NCBI GenBank assembly: GCA_021773095.1
Contig: JAJFKR010000005.1
Coordinates: 21,640 to 85,639 of the forward strand
Direction: 5' to 3'
DNA length: 64,000 nt
Source of the DNA: Woeseiaceae bacterium
GTDB taxonomy: Bacteria > Pseudomonadota > Gammaproteobacteria > Steroidobacterales > Woeseiaceae
Under the pieces are notes generated by a model. It saw only the letters and a program-made list of their open reading frames with translations, had not been told where the DNA came from and searched no databases. Below are positions 1 to 8,309 of the stretch, piece by piece. Numbering within the stretch: position 1 is the first letter of the stretch; every line of letters begins with the position of its first letter. Both the position numbers and the translations under genes were made by a program.

Positions 1-1
1 G

Positions 2-334
2 ATGCTTGAGCACGTCCCGGACCCTGCGCAGGTGATCCGGTCCTGCGCCGAACTCGTAAAGCCGGGAGGGCATATTTTCTTCTCGACAATAAACCGTAAT
101 CCCAAATCATTCGCCTTCGCTATCGTTGGTGCCGAATACGTTCTCAAGTTACTACCTGCCGGAACGCATGAGTATGAGAAATTCATTCGACCGTCAGAAC
201 TTGAATCCTGGGCACGACACGCCGGTCTCTCATTACAGGACAGCACTGGTATGCACTACAACCCGCTCACGAAAGAATATTCGCTCGGCAAGAATCTGGA
301 CGTTAATTACCTGATGTATTTTCGACGTGACTGA
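2..334 (+). CDS. ubiG: UbiG, ubiquinone O-methyltransferase (3' part only)
   Basis: The gene starts left of the window; 110 C-terminal residues are visible. UbiG is the SAM-dependent methyltransferase that does both O-methylations of ubiquinone synthesis. Visible signs are MLEHVPDP, the class I methyltransferase segment after the SAM-binding core, then [16 protein letters not shown] and the characteristic ending [13 protein letters not shown]. The glycine-rich SAM motif lies outside the window. The TGA stop overlaps the GTG start of the next gene by 8 nt, so the two are probably translationally coupled. The identification is secure because both the tail sequence and the gene order (ubiG, HAD phosphatase, yciK) are typical. 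Confidence 0.93.
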   Translation: MLEHVPDPAQVIRSCAELVKPGGHIFFSTINRNPKSFAFAIVGAEYVLKLLPAGTHEYEKFIRPSELESWARHAGLSLQDSTGMHYNPLTKEYSLGKNLDVNYLMYFRRD

Positions 335-1016
335 ACTTAACGGCGCTGAATACAATGCTGTCCTGTTTGATCTTGACGGTACTCTGGTTGATACCGCACC
401 GGACATGGTCGCGGTTCTGCAACGCCTGCAACAAGAGCACGGCGTCGAAGCCTCCCCATACGATCTGGCCCGATCCAATGTGTCTAACGGCGCCGTCGGT
501 CTGTTGACCCTGGGTTTTCCGGAGCTCGAAATCGAGTTCGGGGATGAACTCCACCAACATTTTCTGGAGCTCTATGCAGAGACGATTTGCCAGGAGTCCA
601 GAGTCTTTGGTCAGCTGGATCAGTTACTGGATCAACTTGAAGCGCTGGACTGTCCCTGGGGTGTGGTTACCAACAAGCCCGAACAGCTGACCGTGCCATT
701 ATTGATTGAGTTGGGTTTGGCAGAACGCTCATCGTGCATCATCAGCGGCGATACCCTCGCGGTTCGAAAACCCGATCCCGGACCACTGCTGCTCGCCTGC
801 GATCTTATTGGTGTGGATCCTGGAGCGTCGATTTACATTGGCGATGCGGAGCGCGATATCGAAGCCGGGCGTCGTGCAGGGATGGCGACGATTGCCGCGA
901 GCTACGGTTACGTCACGGAAGACGACGATCCGCGAGAATGGGATGCCGACGTGATCGCGACTACCACAGAAGAACTCACACAAATCGTGCTCAAAGCAGT
1001 TAATCTGGATACCTGA
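327..1016 (+). CDS. HAD phosphatase, MupP/Gph type
   Basis: A 229-residue haloacid-dehalogenase hydrolase. Motif I is FDLDGT (nucleophile Asp15, acid/base Asp17), motif II is VVTNKP at 113-118, the conserved lysine is in VRKPDP (about 148), and the metal-binding acids are in GDAERD (172-177). The family includes phosphoglycolate phosphatase (Gph) and MupP, the N-acetylmuramate-6-phosphate phosphatase of peptidoglycan recycling. In Pseudomonas mupP sits directly between ubiG and yciK, so context favours MupP; sequence alone does not separate the two. The GTG start at 327 lies inside the ubiG stop region, and the stop overlaps the start of rmuC. Confidence 0.85.
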   Translation: MTELNGAEYNAVLFDLDGTLVDTAPDMVAVLQRLQQEHGVEASPYDLARSNVSNGAVGLLTLGFPELEIEFGDELHQHFLELYAETICQESRVFGQLDQLLDQLEALDCPWGVVTNKPEQLTVPLLIELGLAERSSCIISGDTLAVRKPDPGPLLLACDLIGVDPGASIYIGDAERDIEAGRRAGMATIAASYGYVTEDDDPREWDADVIATTTEELTQIVLKAVNLDT

Positions 1017-2248
1017 TGAACAATCTCGACATAGATCCTGCCTATTTGACTATCGGTTTGCCCGCGGTTGCTCTTGGGATATTACTCGGCGTACTGATCG
1101 CCTGGCTGATTGGCAATAGTCGCCGGCAACGAATGATCGAGGAACGCGAGTCGGCCTTTGAGCTCGCGAATGCCAAACTGACCCAGACGTTTACCGAACT
1201 TTCGAATCGCTCGTTGCAGGCCAATAGTGACACCTTCCTGAAGCTCGCCGAACAGAAGCTCGAAACCCACCAGGAAAAAGCGAAGTCCGAATTAGGTGAA
1301 CGTGAGAAAGCGGTCGAGGCGCTGGTCAAACCGATAAACGACGCACTCAAAGCTTCACAAAAGCAGATTGCCGACCTGGAAAAATCGCGTAGCGAGGCCT
1401 ACGGCGGCATCAAAAGCCAACTCGAAGAAATGCAACTTAACCAAAAATCTCTGCAGCAGGAAACGCAAAATCTTGTCAATGCCCTGCGCCGCCCGGAAGT
1501 ACGTGGTCGTTGGGGCGAAATCACCCTGCGCCGACTCGTTGAACTGGCGGGCATGGTCGAACATTGTGACTTCGTCGAACAGGTTCATACCGAAAATGAT
1601 GGCCAGATTTTTCGGCCCGATATGGTTGTTCGAATGCCGGATGAACGCGAACTCGTGGTCGATGTCAAAACGCCGCTCGATGCTTATCTGACGGCGGCTG
1701 AAGCGCCGGATGATGCGCAGCGCCAAACGGGACTGGAGCGCCATGCGAAGAATGTACGAGCGCACATTCGTATGCTGGCATCAAAAGCGTATTGGAGTCA
1801 GTTTGAAAAAAGTCCTGAATTCGTCATCTTATTCATCCCCGGTGATCAGTTCCTCAGTGCGGCACTCAATGAAGACCCGGATCTCATCGAGTACGCGCTA
1901 TCTGAGCAGATCATTCTCGCCACACCCACCAGCTTCGTTGCCCTCTTAAAAGCAGTTGCATACGGTTGGCGGCAGATGGCACTCGCCGACAGTGCGAAAG
2001 AAATTCGGGAATTGGCGGAAGATCTCTACGCACGCCTTGCGACCTACGTGGCACACATGAACAAAGTCGGACGACAACTTTCGAGCAGCGTAGATAATTT
2101 CAACAAAGCCGTAGGCTCCCTGGAACGCAAGGTGCTTCCCGGTGCCCGAAAATTTGTTGAGCTCGGCGTGCACCCCAAAAAAGAAATGGAAAAACTTGAG
2201 TCCATCGAGTCCGTTCCGCGCACCATGATCGAAGGAAACGATTCTTGA
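1016..2248 (+). CDS. rmuC: RmuC, DNA recombination protein
   Basis: A 410-residue protein with one N-terminal membrane segment (about residues 13-33), a long charged coiled coil (about 40-150), then the conserved RmuC domain with RRPEVRGRWGEITLRRL and VVDVKTPLDAYL. The latter resembles the D-(x)n-D/E-x-K core of PD-(D/E)xK nucleases. RmuC family proteins limit inversion-type rearrangements at short inverted repeats. The ATG overlaps the upstream TGA by one base and the stop overlaps the TTG start of the next gene, so it sits inside a tightly packed operon. The family assignment is firm; the molecular role in this organism is inferred. Confidence 0.92.
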   Translation: MNNLDIDPAYLTIGLPAVALGILLGVLIAWLIGNSRRQRMIEERESAFELANAKLTQTFTELSNRSLQANSDTFLKLAEQKLETHQEKAKSELGEREKAVEALVKPINDALKASQKQIADLEKSRSEAYGGIKSQLEEMQLNQKSLQQETQNLVNALRRPEVRGRWGEITLRRLVELAGMVEHCDFVEQVHTENDGQIFRPDMVVRMPDERELVVDVKTPLDAYLTAAEAPDDAQRQTGLERHAKNVRAHIRMLASKAYWSQFEKSPEFVILFIPGDQFLSAALNEDPDLIEYALSEQIILATPTSFVALLKAVAYGWRQMALADSAKEIRELAEDLYARLATYVAHMNKVGRQLSSSVDNFNKAVGSLERKVLPGARKFVELGVHPKKEMEKLESIESVPRTMIEGNDS

Positions 2249-2997
2249 GCACAGATCCAGGGACGTACACGTATTCTGATGACGTGTTACGAGATCGTAT
2301 CATCATGATTACCGGGGCCAGCGACGGCATCGGCAAGGCGCTTGCGCTGGAGGTTGCACGACTGGGCGCCCAGGTGATTTTGCACGGTCGAAATTCCGCG
2401 AAGCTTGAGGAGGTTTACGACGAGGTCGATGCGATTGACGGTGCCGTGCGACCTTCGATCGCGGTGCTGGATCTTGCCTCCGCCAATGCCGAAAATTACA
2501 CGACCCTGGCGACCAGCCTTGAAGATGAGTTCGGTCGACTCGACGGGTTGGTGCACAATGCAAGCATTCTTGGCGAACGCTTCGCTATTGATCAATATGA
2601 CGCTGTCGTGTGGCAAAAAGTGATGCACGTAAACGTGACAGCAGCGTTTGCGCTGACACAGGTTACTTTGCCATTACTCAAGAAATCCGAAGACGCCTCT
2701 ATTATATTTACGAGTAGCGGTGTTGGCCGAACCGGCAAAGCCTTTTGGGGCGCCTATGCGGTTTCGAAATTCGCAACGGAAGGGCTATCCGAGGTACTCG
2801 CCGATGAACATCGGCACTCGGCGCTTCGTGTCAATTGTATTAACCCGGGTGCAACCCGCACCAATATGCGACTGGCTGCCTACCCGGCCGAAGACCGGAG
2901 TGTATTAAAGACTGCGGATGAGATATTGGCGCCCTATATTTACTTGCTGAGTGCGGCCAGCAAGAATGTGACGGGCGAGAGTTTTGACGCGCAATAA
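2245..2997 (+). CDS. yciK: YciK-type short-chain dehydrogenase
   Basis: A 250-residue classical SDR oxidoreductase. The nucleotide-binding motif TGASDGIG is at residues 23-30, the NAG-type motif appears as HNAS, and the catalytic Ser-Tyr-Lys set is in TSSGVGRTGKAFWGAYAVSK. It belongs to the YciK group, whose physiological substrate is not settled. The start is TTG at 2245, overlapping the rmuC stop by 4 nt; no better ATG precedes the conserved D-R-I-I-M-I-T-G strand. It is the last gene of the ubiG operon. The rluB-scpBA cluster converges on it with only 19 nt between the stops. Confidence 0.88.
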   Translation: MSTDPGTYTYSDDVLRDRIIMITGASDGIGKALALEVARLGAQVILHGRNSAKLEEVYDEVDAIDGAVRPSIAVLDLASANAENYTTLATSLEDEFGRLDGLVHNASILGERFAIDQYDAVVWQKVMHVNVTAAFALTQVTLPLLKKSEDASIIFTSSGVGRTGKAFWGAYAVSKFATEGLSEVLADEHRHSALRVNCINPGATRTNMRLAAYPAEDRSVLKTADEILAPYIYLLSAASKNVTGESFDAQ

Positions 2998-3016
2998 TCA
3001 ACTTTAACTGAACACG

Positions 3017-3835
3017 TTATCGTTTTGTTTTATAACGTTGTTTATTGCCTTTCCAGACGCTTTTCTTAGCATTTTTTGGTGCTTGATAGTCGTCGACTGG
3101 CGGCTTGAGTCCGGCAGCGAGGTACAAGGACTTTGTCTGCGCCGGTGTCAACGCTTCATACTTGCCACGCCGTAGTTTTCTAGGTAACTGGATCGGGCCG
3201 TAAGCAAGCCGAATAAGACGACTGACCTCCAGACCCACGGCCTCCCAAAGGCGGCGAACCTCCCGATTTCGACCTTCCTTTAGCGTGACATCAAACCAAC
3301 GGTTGGCGCCTTCCCCTCCTCCCGCTTCCACGCTATCGAATTTGGCCGGGCCATCGTCCAAAGTAATACCGGACTGCAATTTCGCCAGTACCGCCTGCCC
3401 GGGATTTCCGTGCACCCGCACAGCGTACTTACGAACGATTTCGGCCGAGGGGTGCATAAGGCCGTTGGCCAACGCACCGTCGGTCGTAAAAATCAAGAGA
3501 CCTGTTGTGGCAAGATCGAGTCGTCCGACTGCGACCCAGCGGGCGCCTCTGAGCCGCGGCAAAGCGTCGAATACGAGCTTGCGGCCGCCCGGGTCTTCGC
3601 GACTGGTGATTTCGTCTCCGGGTTTGTTGTAGATGATATGGCGATGCGCCTCCGCCGTTGCCCGGACGCTGAGTGGTCGACCGTCAAAGCTTATTTTTTC
3701 GGTGCCCTCGATATGATCGCCCAGTTCAGCGACCTTGCCGTCGATAGTCAGGCGGCCCTCCCTGATCCAGGTCTCCACCTTGCGCCGTGATCCGTGGCCC
3801 GCGGCCGCGAGCACTTTTTGAATGCGCTCAGCCAA
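3017..3835 (-). CDS. rluB: RluB, 23S rRNA pseudouridine synthase
   Basis: A 272-residue enzyme of the RsuA/RluB/E/F family, which isomerises uridine in large-subunit rRNA (U2605 in E. coli for RluB). An S4 RNA-binding domain covers about residues 1-60 ([18 protein letters not shown]), followed by the synthase core with catalytic Asp107 in [13 protein letters not shown]. The C-terminus is a short basic tail ([11 protein letters not shown]), as in other RluB proteins. The start is TTG at 3835, inside the end of scpB (8-nt overlap). The scpA-scpB-rluB order is common in Proteobacteria and supports RluB over RluE or RluF. Confidence 0.92.
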   Translation of the reverse strand: MAERIQKVLAAAGHGSRRKVETWIREGRLTIDGKVAELGDHIEGTEKISFDGRPLSVRATAEAHRHIIYNKPGDEITSREDPGGRKLVFDALPRLRGARWVAVGRLDLATTGLLIFTTDGALANGLMHPSAEIVRKYAVRVHGNPGQAVLAKLQSGITLDDGPAKFDSVEAGGGEGANRWFDVTLKEGRNREVRRLWEAVGLEVSRLIRLAYGPIQLPRKLRRGKYEALTPAQTKSLYLAAGLKPPVDDYQAPKNAKKSVWKGNKQRYKTKR

Positions 3836-4574
3836 CCGGTTCTGGCCAGTCAGAGACGGTAAGATCCTCCTCGTCTGGCGGAACTGCCTCGAGCTGCTCT
3901 TCCATCCCCTCCGGGTAAAGTACCGGGACGTCGTTGACGTCAGGCTCTACAACGCCTGCTTCAACGGCATTAATTGCGCTATCACCAATCTCACCTGCCC
4001 CATCCTGACCTTCAACCTCAGGTAGATTCAGCTGCACTCTGAGGCTTTCCCAGTCCGACAGATCAGCTAACGGTGGCAGATCATCAAGTCTCTTAAGACT
4101 GAAGTAGTCGAGAAACCCTTTCGTTGTCCCAAACATCGCCGGACGACCCGGTACATCGCGATGCCCAACCACACGCACCCAATCACGTTCCAGCAATTGC
4201 CGTGTGATATTGCTGCTGACTGACACACCTCGAATCTCCTCGATATCGCCGCGCGTAATGGGCTGCCGATAGGCTATCAAAGCGAGCGTTTCGAACAAGG
4301 CGCGCGAATAGCGTGGTGGCCGCTCTTCCCACAGTTTCTGCAAGCGGTCAGCCATTGACGACTTCACCTGCATTCGAAATCCGGACGCTACTTCAGAAAC
4401 GACTATGCCACGTAACTCATACTCTTCGTTGAGCGTGGCAATCGCCTTTCGAATCTCGGATTTTTCGGGAGCCATGCGGCCGTCGAAGAGGTCTTTCAAC
4501 TGGTCAATATTAAGAGGACGCCCTGCCGCCAGCAATGCCGCCTCAAGAAAATATTTGATTTCGTTCTCGTCCAT
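3828..4574 (-). CDS. scpB: ScpB, condensin subunit
   Basis: A 248-residue ScpB, the winged-helix dimer that binds the kleisin ScpA in the SMC-ScpAB condensin used for chromosome segregation. The family core runs from about residue 5 to 170: an N-terminal winged helix starting [17 protein letters not shown], then [25 protein letters not shown], and [18 protein letters not shown]. The last 70 residues are acidic and probably disordered. The ATG overlaps the scpA stop by one base and the stop overlaps rluB. The partner smc gene is in this same window, about 10 kb away (14983-18492). Confidence 0.94.
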   Translation of the reverse strand: MDENEIKYFLEAALLAAGRPLNIDQLKDLFDGRMAPEKSEIRKAIATLNEEYELRGIVVSEVASGFRMQVKSSMADRLQKLWEERPPRYSRALFETLALIAYRQPITRGDIEEIRGVSVSSNITRQLLERDWVRVVGHRDVPGRPAMFGTTKGFLDYFSLKRLDDLPPLADLSDWESLRVQLNLPEVEGQDGAGEIGDSAINAVEAGVVEPDVNDVPVLYPEGMEEQLEAVPPDEEDLTVSDWPEPVG

Positions 4575-5491
4575 TACTCTGCTTCCAGGGAGTTCGGGTT
4601 CTCTGCGGAACCCTGCTCTTCTTCACCGACCAAACGCACCGATGACGCGGCTCGTACGTGCAGTGGCGCGTACTGTTCTGACTGAACGACTTCGATCACC
4701 GATTCTCGCAATAGCTCCAGGAGCGCAATAAAAGTCACTGCCACACCCATGCGACCCTCCTCGGCATCGAACAGATCCGCAAATCCGGTAAAGTCACTTG
4801 CCTTGATGCGTGCCAGGATCTCGCTCATACGCTGGCGAACCGATAACGGTTCGCGCTGCATACTCAGATTCGAAAACATCTCGGCACGCTTGAGCACATC
4901 GTGAAACGCAAGTAACAACTCTTTCATCGTGACATCGGGCAACTTCGTGGTAACTTTTCGTTCCGGAGCATCTGCAGATGCAACAAACACATCGCGTTCC
5001 AAACGGGGCAAGTCACCGATGTCTTCAGCGGCCTTCTTGAACCGCTCGTATTCCTGCAAGCGTCGAACCAACTCGGCCCTGGGGTCATCCTCTTCGTTTT
5101 CTTCGGTCTGGGGCCGAGGTAATAACATTCGAGATTTTATTTCGGCCAGCATGGCGGCCATGAGCAGGTATTCGCCCGCCAATTCGAGCTGCATCTCCTG
5201 CATCACCTCGATGTATTCGACATACTGCTTGGTGATTTCGGCAATCGGGATATCAAGAACGTCGATGTTTTGACGTCGAATCAAATACAAGAGCAGATCA
5301 AGCGGCCCCTCGAATGCCTCCAGAAAAACCTGCAGCGCGTACGGCGGAATATAAAGATCCTGAGGCAGCGTCGTGACTGGCTCGCCGTCAACAACGGCGA
5401 ACGGCATCTCGCCCTGCGCAGGTGACTGCTTCTCGTCCTGGGCGGGTTTGGGCGCGTCTTCTGGGGTCAGGACTGTTAATTCGGGTTTCAT
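4574..5491 (-). CDS. scpA: ScpA, condensin kleisin subunit
   Basis: A 305-residue ScpA/Rec8-like kleisin that bridges the SMC heads. About 45 N-terminal residues form a low-complexity lead, then the conserved block FEGPLDLLLYLIRRQNIDVLDIPI (read in parts) binds the SMC neck, and a C-terminal winged helix (GVAVTFIALLELLRE) binds the other head. The ATG at 5491 is the first of the scpA-scpB-rluB operon. About 68 bp separate it from the convergent-side yciO-like gene, which is transcribed in the same direction further upstream. Confidence 0.93.
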   Translation of the reverse strand: MKPELTVLTPEDAPKPAQDEKQSPAQGEMPFAVVDGEPVTTLPQDLYIPPYALQVFLEAFEGPLDLLLYLIRRQNIDVLDIPIAEITKQYVEYIEVMQEMQLELAGEYLLMAAMLAEIKSRMLLPRPQTEENEEDDPRAELVRRLQEYERFKKAAEDIGDLPRLERDVFVASADAPERKVTTKLPDVTMKELLLAFHDVLKRAEMFSNLSMQREPLSVRQRMSEILARIKASDFTGFADLFDAEEGRMGVAVTFIALLELLRESVIEVVQSEQYAPLHVRAASSVRLVGEEEQGSAENPNSLEAE

Positions 5492-5559
5492 GCAGTTTCC
5501 GGACGATTACGCCGTATTGTGCAGCGTATTGCGGCGCATTCTATCGCATATTCTGGCCA

Positions 5560-6180
5560 TCAGGTGAACTGGCTAACATCACCGCGACCGACACGTAACA
5601 CATCGACCCTGTCGTTCGACAGGTCCAAAACGGTGGTCGGCTCGAGGCCGGGTGGGCCGCAGTCGATAATGGCTTCAATCTGATTTCCGATCTTGTCTTC
5701 GATCTCCAAGGGATCCGTCAATGGCATCTCATCACCGGGCAATGTCAGAGTCGAACTCATGATGGGCTCCTTTAGTGCGCCAAGCATCGAGTGCACCAGC
5801 GGATGCTCTGGCACGCGAAGTCCGATCGTGCGGCGCTTGGGATTCTGCAGCATCTTGGGCACCTCACGAGTTGCCGGTAAAATGAAGGTATACGGGCCAG
5901 GTGTGAGTGATCTGATCAGGCGATACGCCCAATTGTCGACTCGCGCGTATGTGCTGATCGAAGAAAGATCGGCGCACACCAGCGTGAAGTTGTGCTTCTT
6001 GTCGGCACGTCGAATCCTGCGAATTCTGTCGATGGCCTTTCTGTCACCTATATGGCAACCAAATGCATAGCTGGAATCAGTCGGATACGCGACCAGCCCA
6101 CCGCTTTGAATGATTCGGGCGACCATTGCTACCCGACGCGGTTGCGGGTCAATGGGATGCATTTCTATGAGTTTGGCCAC
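5560..6180 (-). CDS. yciO: YciO-type Sua5/YrdC-domain protein
   Basis: A 206-residue single-domain YrdC/Sua5-family protein. The family binds ATP and threonylcarbamoyl-AMP and includes the t6A tRNA-modification enzyme TsaC; YciO is a paralogue whose main role is less clear. Conserved blocks are GGLVAYPTDSSYAFGC, HNFTLVCADLSS, PGPYTFILPAT, RRTIGLRVP and PTTVLDLS. I place the start at GTG 6180 because MAKLIEMHPIDPQPRR then lines up with the N-terminus of E. coli YciO; an ATG at 6162 is the alternative and neither has a strong ribosome site. The longer reading to 6222 has no homology support. Confidence 0.85.
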   Translation of the reverse strand: MAKLIEMHPIDPQPRRVAMVARIIQSGGLVAYPTDSSYAFGCHIGDRKAIDRIRRIRRADKKHNFTLVCADLSSISTYARVDNWAYRLIRSLTPGPYTFILPATREVPKMLQNPKRRTIGLRVPEHPLVHSMLGALKEPIMSSTLTLPGDEMPLTDPLEIEDKIGNQIEAIIDCGPPGLEPTTVLDLSNDRVDVLRVGRGDVSQFT

Positions 6181-6267
6181 GCGCGGATTGTAGGGGAGCA
6201 ACCGCTTCGCGGATACCCCCACAATACGCTATTATTCGCGGCCACTTCGGCCGCCCAAAGGGGCATG

Positions 6268-6822
6268 ATGAATCTGTTGTTCGAATTTCTGCCACTATTC
6301 CTGTTTTTGGGTGCATTCCTTTACAAGGGTATTTATTTCGCGTTGGTCGTATTGATGATCGCAATGCCCTTGGGAGTGCTAATTAAATACATCCGCACGA
6401 AATCTCTCGACAAGATGTATTTTTGGTCGACGATATTCCTGTTAATTGCCGGTGGGCTGACACTGTACTTCCGAAACCCACTGTTCCTGTATTGGAAGCC
6501 AACCGTTTTTTACTGGGTTGTTGCACTAGCATTTCTGGGCAGTCAGTTCTTTAGTGAGGTACCCCTGGTGCAGCGTTTTTTCGGCTTGGTGGATGGTCTA
6601 AGCCTCGATCAAATTTCTGCTGCGCAATGGAAAAAACTGAACCTGGTCTGGGTATTATTTTTTGTCGGTGCCGGAATGTTGAACATCTACGTCGCCTACA
6701 ATTTTGAGCAGGCGACCTGGGTGAAATTCAAGGTATTCGGCCTGATGGCATTAACCTTTATATTCATGCTCGTGCAGACATTATGGATCGCTAACCTCAT
6801 TGGCGACGATGACGCTCCATGA
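6268..6822 (+). CDS. yciB: YciB, inner-membrane septation protein
   Basis: A 184-residue polytopic membrane protein of the YciB/IspZ (septation protein A) family, which contributes to envelope integrity and division. It begins MNLLFEFLPLFLFLGAFLYK, matching the family start, and has about five hydrophobic segments. Two ATG codons stand side by side (6265 and 6268); AAAGGGG at 6257-6263 is better spaced for 6268. It opens a + strand run with the bolA-like gene (4-nt overlap). A short divergent spacer separates it from the yciO-like gene, a neighbour in many gammaproteobacteria. Confidence 0.9.
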   Translation: MNLLFEFLPLFLFLGAFLYKGIYFALVVLMIAMPLGVLIKYIRTKSLDKMYFWSTIFLLIAGGLTLYFRNPLFLYWKPTVFYWVVALAFLGSQFFSEVPLVQRFFGLVDGLSLDQISAAQWKKLNLVWVLFFVGAGMLNIYVAYNFEQATWVKFKVFGLMALTFIFMLVQTLWIANLIGDDDAP

Positions 6823-7100
6823 CCGCGGAGCGTACCGCAAGAATAGAAGCGCTATTAACCGAGGCGTTTTCGCCCGATCACATTCTTGTCAAAGACCAAA
6901 GCCACTTACATGCCGGACATGCGGGCAGCAGAGATGGGCGCGGACATTTTGAGGTCATGATCGTTGCCGACTCTTTCGCCGGGCAAAGCAGAATTGCATG
7001 TCATCGTCTTATATACGACGCGCTGGGCCAGTTAATGAACACCGATATACACGCTTTGAGCATTCGGGCCAGTGCGAAAAACACGGATGAATCGACGTAA
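6819..7100 (+). CDS. BolA-family protein
   Basis: A 93-residue BolA/IbaG-type protein. It shows the family fold signature SHLHAGHAGSRDGRGHFEVMIVADSFAGQ and the closing H-R-L-I-Y-D-A-L segment (RIACHRLIYDALGQL). The His in HFEV is the conserved iron-sulfur ligand that BolA proteins share with monothiol glutaredoxins. The ATG overlaps the yciB stop by 4 nt. BolA proteins work in iron-sulfur trafficking and stress morphology; which subgroup this is cannot be settled from one sequence. Confidence 0.88.
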   Translation: MTAERTARIEALLTEAFSPDHILVKDQSHLHAGHAGSRDGRGHFEVMIVADSFAGQSRIACHRLIYDALGQLMNTDIHALSIRASAKNTDEST

Positions 7101-7150
7101 ATCTCTAGCCAATCATTTATGATGCGCAAAATTTGACAAAGGACTCCACC

Positions 7151-7951
7151 ATGAACTCAACTCCCGGCTCCAACTCGTTTGGAACCCGAATTGCCAACGT
7201 CACATTGAGCGCCGCATTGCTGTTGTGCGCTTCGACTGCATTCGCTCAACAGACCGAGACAACCACGCTGTTCAGCAATGACGTGCTTGAGCTGCTGATT
7301 GAATCACGAATTCAAAAACCGGTGAGCCAGGCCACAGCACAGGACCGGGCTTCCGCGATTGACGAGCTGACTAATATCTACCTGATATCAAACCTGCCAC
7401 GGGCTGTCGAACTGGGCGAGAGTCCGGAGATTCGCGCGCAACTAGACCTTCAGGAGAGGGCGATCATTTTTAATGCGTTTGCAACGGAATTTCTCCAGGA
7501 AAACCAGGCGACCGATCAGGAAGTTTTTAACGCCTACGAAGAACAAGTTGCTCTGGCGCCGCCCAAGGAATTCAAAGCTCGCCACATTATCGTGGAAACA
7601 CAGGGTGAAGCTGTGGCGCTTATTGCAGATCTTCAGGGCGGTGCAGATTTCGTCACCCTCGCAAAGGAACACTCAACCGGTCCATCGGCGCCATCGGGCG
7701 GCGACCTCGGATGGTTTACTGCTCAAGCGATGGTGAAGCCGTTTTCGGATGCGGTTGGAACGATGGAAGACGGATCATTTACCACCTCGCCCGTACAAAC
7801 CCAGTTCGGCTGGCATGTCATTCTGCGCGAGGACTCACGCGACAGTACACCGCCTCCTTTGGACAGCGTGAGCGATGTGATCAAACAACGAATTGCACAG
7901 CAGAAATTTCAGGAATACATGATTAGTTTGCGGTCAATAGTCGCGGAGTAG
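7151..7951 (+). CDS. Periplasmic PpiC-type peptidyl-prolyl isomerase
   Basis: A 266-residue exported parvulin. The start is ATG 7151, preceded by AAAGGA about 8 nt upstream; the in-frame TTG at 7133 is worse. A signal peptide ends near ALLLCASTAFAQQ. A chaperone-like helical N-terminal part (SurA/PpiD style) is followed by the parvulin domain, about residues 125-220, with KARHIIVET, GPSAPSGGDLGWF and TQFGWHVILRED. The family isomerises prolyl bonds of outer-membrane or secreted proteins. An intrinsic terminator follows at 7990-8016. Confidence 0.9.
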   Translation: MNSTPGSNSFGTRIANVTLSAALLLCASTAFAQQTETTTLFSNDVLELLIESRIQKPVSQATAQDRASAIDELTNIYLISNLPRAVELGESPEIRAQLDLQERAIIFNAFATEFLQENQATDQEVFNAYEEQVALAPPKEFKARHIIVETQGEAVALIADLQGGADFVTLAKEHSTGPSAPSGGDLGWFTAQAMVKPFSDAVGTMEDGSFTTSPVQTQFGWHVILREDSRDSTPPPLDSVSDVIKQRIAQQKFQEYMISLRSIVAE

Positions 7952-7989
7952 TTTGGACTTAACTTAATACGAAGATTCTGTTCAGCTTG

Positions 7990-8016
7990 GGGCACCATTT
8001 GGTGCCCTTTTCTTTT
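7990..8016 (+). terminator. Intrinsic terminator after the PpiC gene
   Basis: A perfect 7-bp stem, GGGCACC (7990-7996) with GGTGCCC (8001-8007), has a 4-nt ATTT loop and is followed by TTTTCTTTT. It lies 38 nt past the stop of the PpiC gene and ends the + strand run from yciB. Confidence 0.9.
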
Positions 8017-8029
8017 GCGGAAAAGGAAC

Positions 8030-8176
8030 TGTGAAGCTGGTCACACCGCCTCATGTGGAAGGCACCTAGTATTGTTTGCGAGTCGTCTCTAATCGCTCGG
8101 AGGCGGCTTCTCCAACCCTCGCATCTCCTTCACAGGTTGATACGAGAACTAAGTCGGCAGGGACGCCGACTTTTTT
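8030..8176 (+). ncRNA. Candidate small RNA or leader ending in a strong terminator
   Basis: Between the PpiC terminator and the convergent repeat-protein gene there is a second + strand intrinsic terminator: AAGTCGGC (8151-8158), loop AGGGAC, GCCGACTT (8165-8172) and a run of six T from 8171. No supported open reading frame precedes it, so it would end an independent short transcript. I see no convincing promoter; the 5' end given is arbitrary. The rest of the gene-free stretch 7952-8309 holds only this element and the minus-strand terminator at 8202-8223. Confidence 0.35.
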
Positions 8177-8201
8177 ATGCCCGTATGCAACGCAGGCAAA
8201 G

Positions 8202-8223
8202 AAAAAGGCCACCAAGGTGACCC
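8202..8223 (-). terminator. Intrinsic terminator of the repeat-protein gene
   Basis: Read on the - strand, GGTCACC (8223-8217), a TT loop and GGTGGCC (8214-8208) form a hairpin with one mismatched pair, followed by TTTTT (8206-8202). It stands about 90 nt after the stop of the GIDGSS repeat gene. T residues on the other side (8224-8227) may let it work in both directions. Confidence 0.7.
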
Positions 8224-8309
8224 TTTTCCTAGCACTTCGAAAAGACCGGCTGTCCCTGGCTATAAGCCACAGACGAGCGACATCAGAGCCGACCTCCCGA
8301 ACGTTTCGC

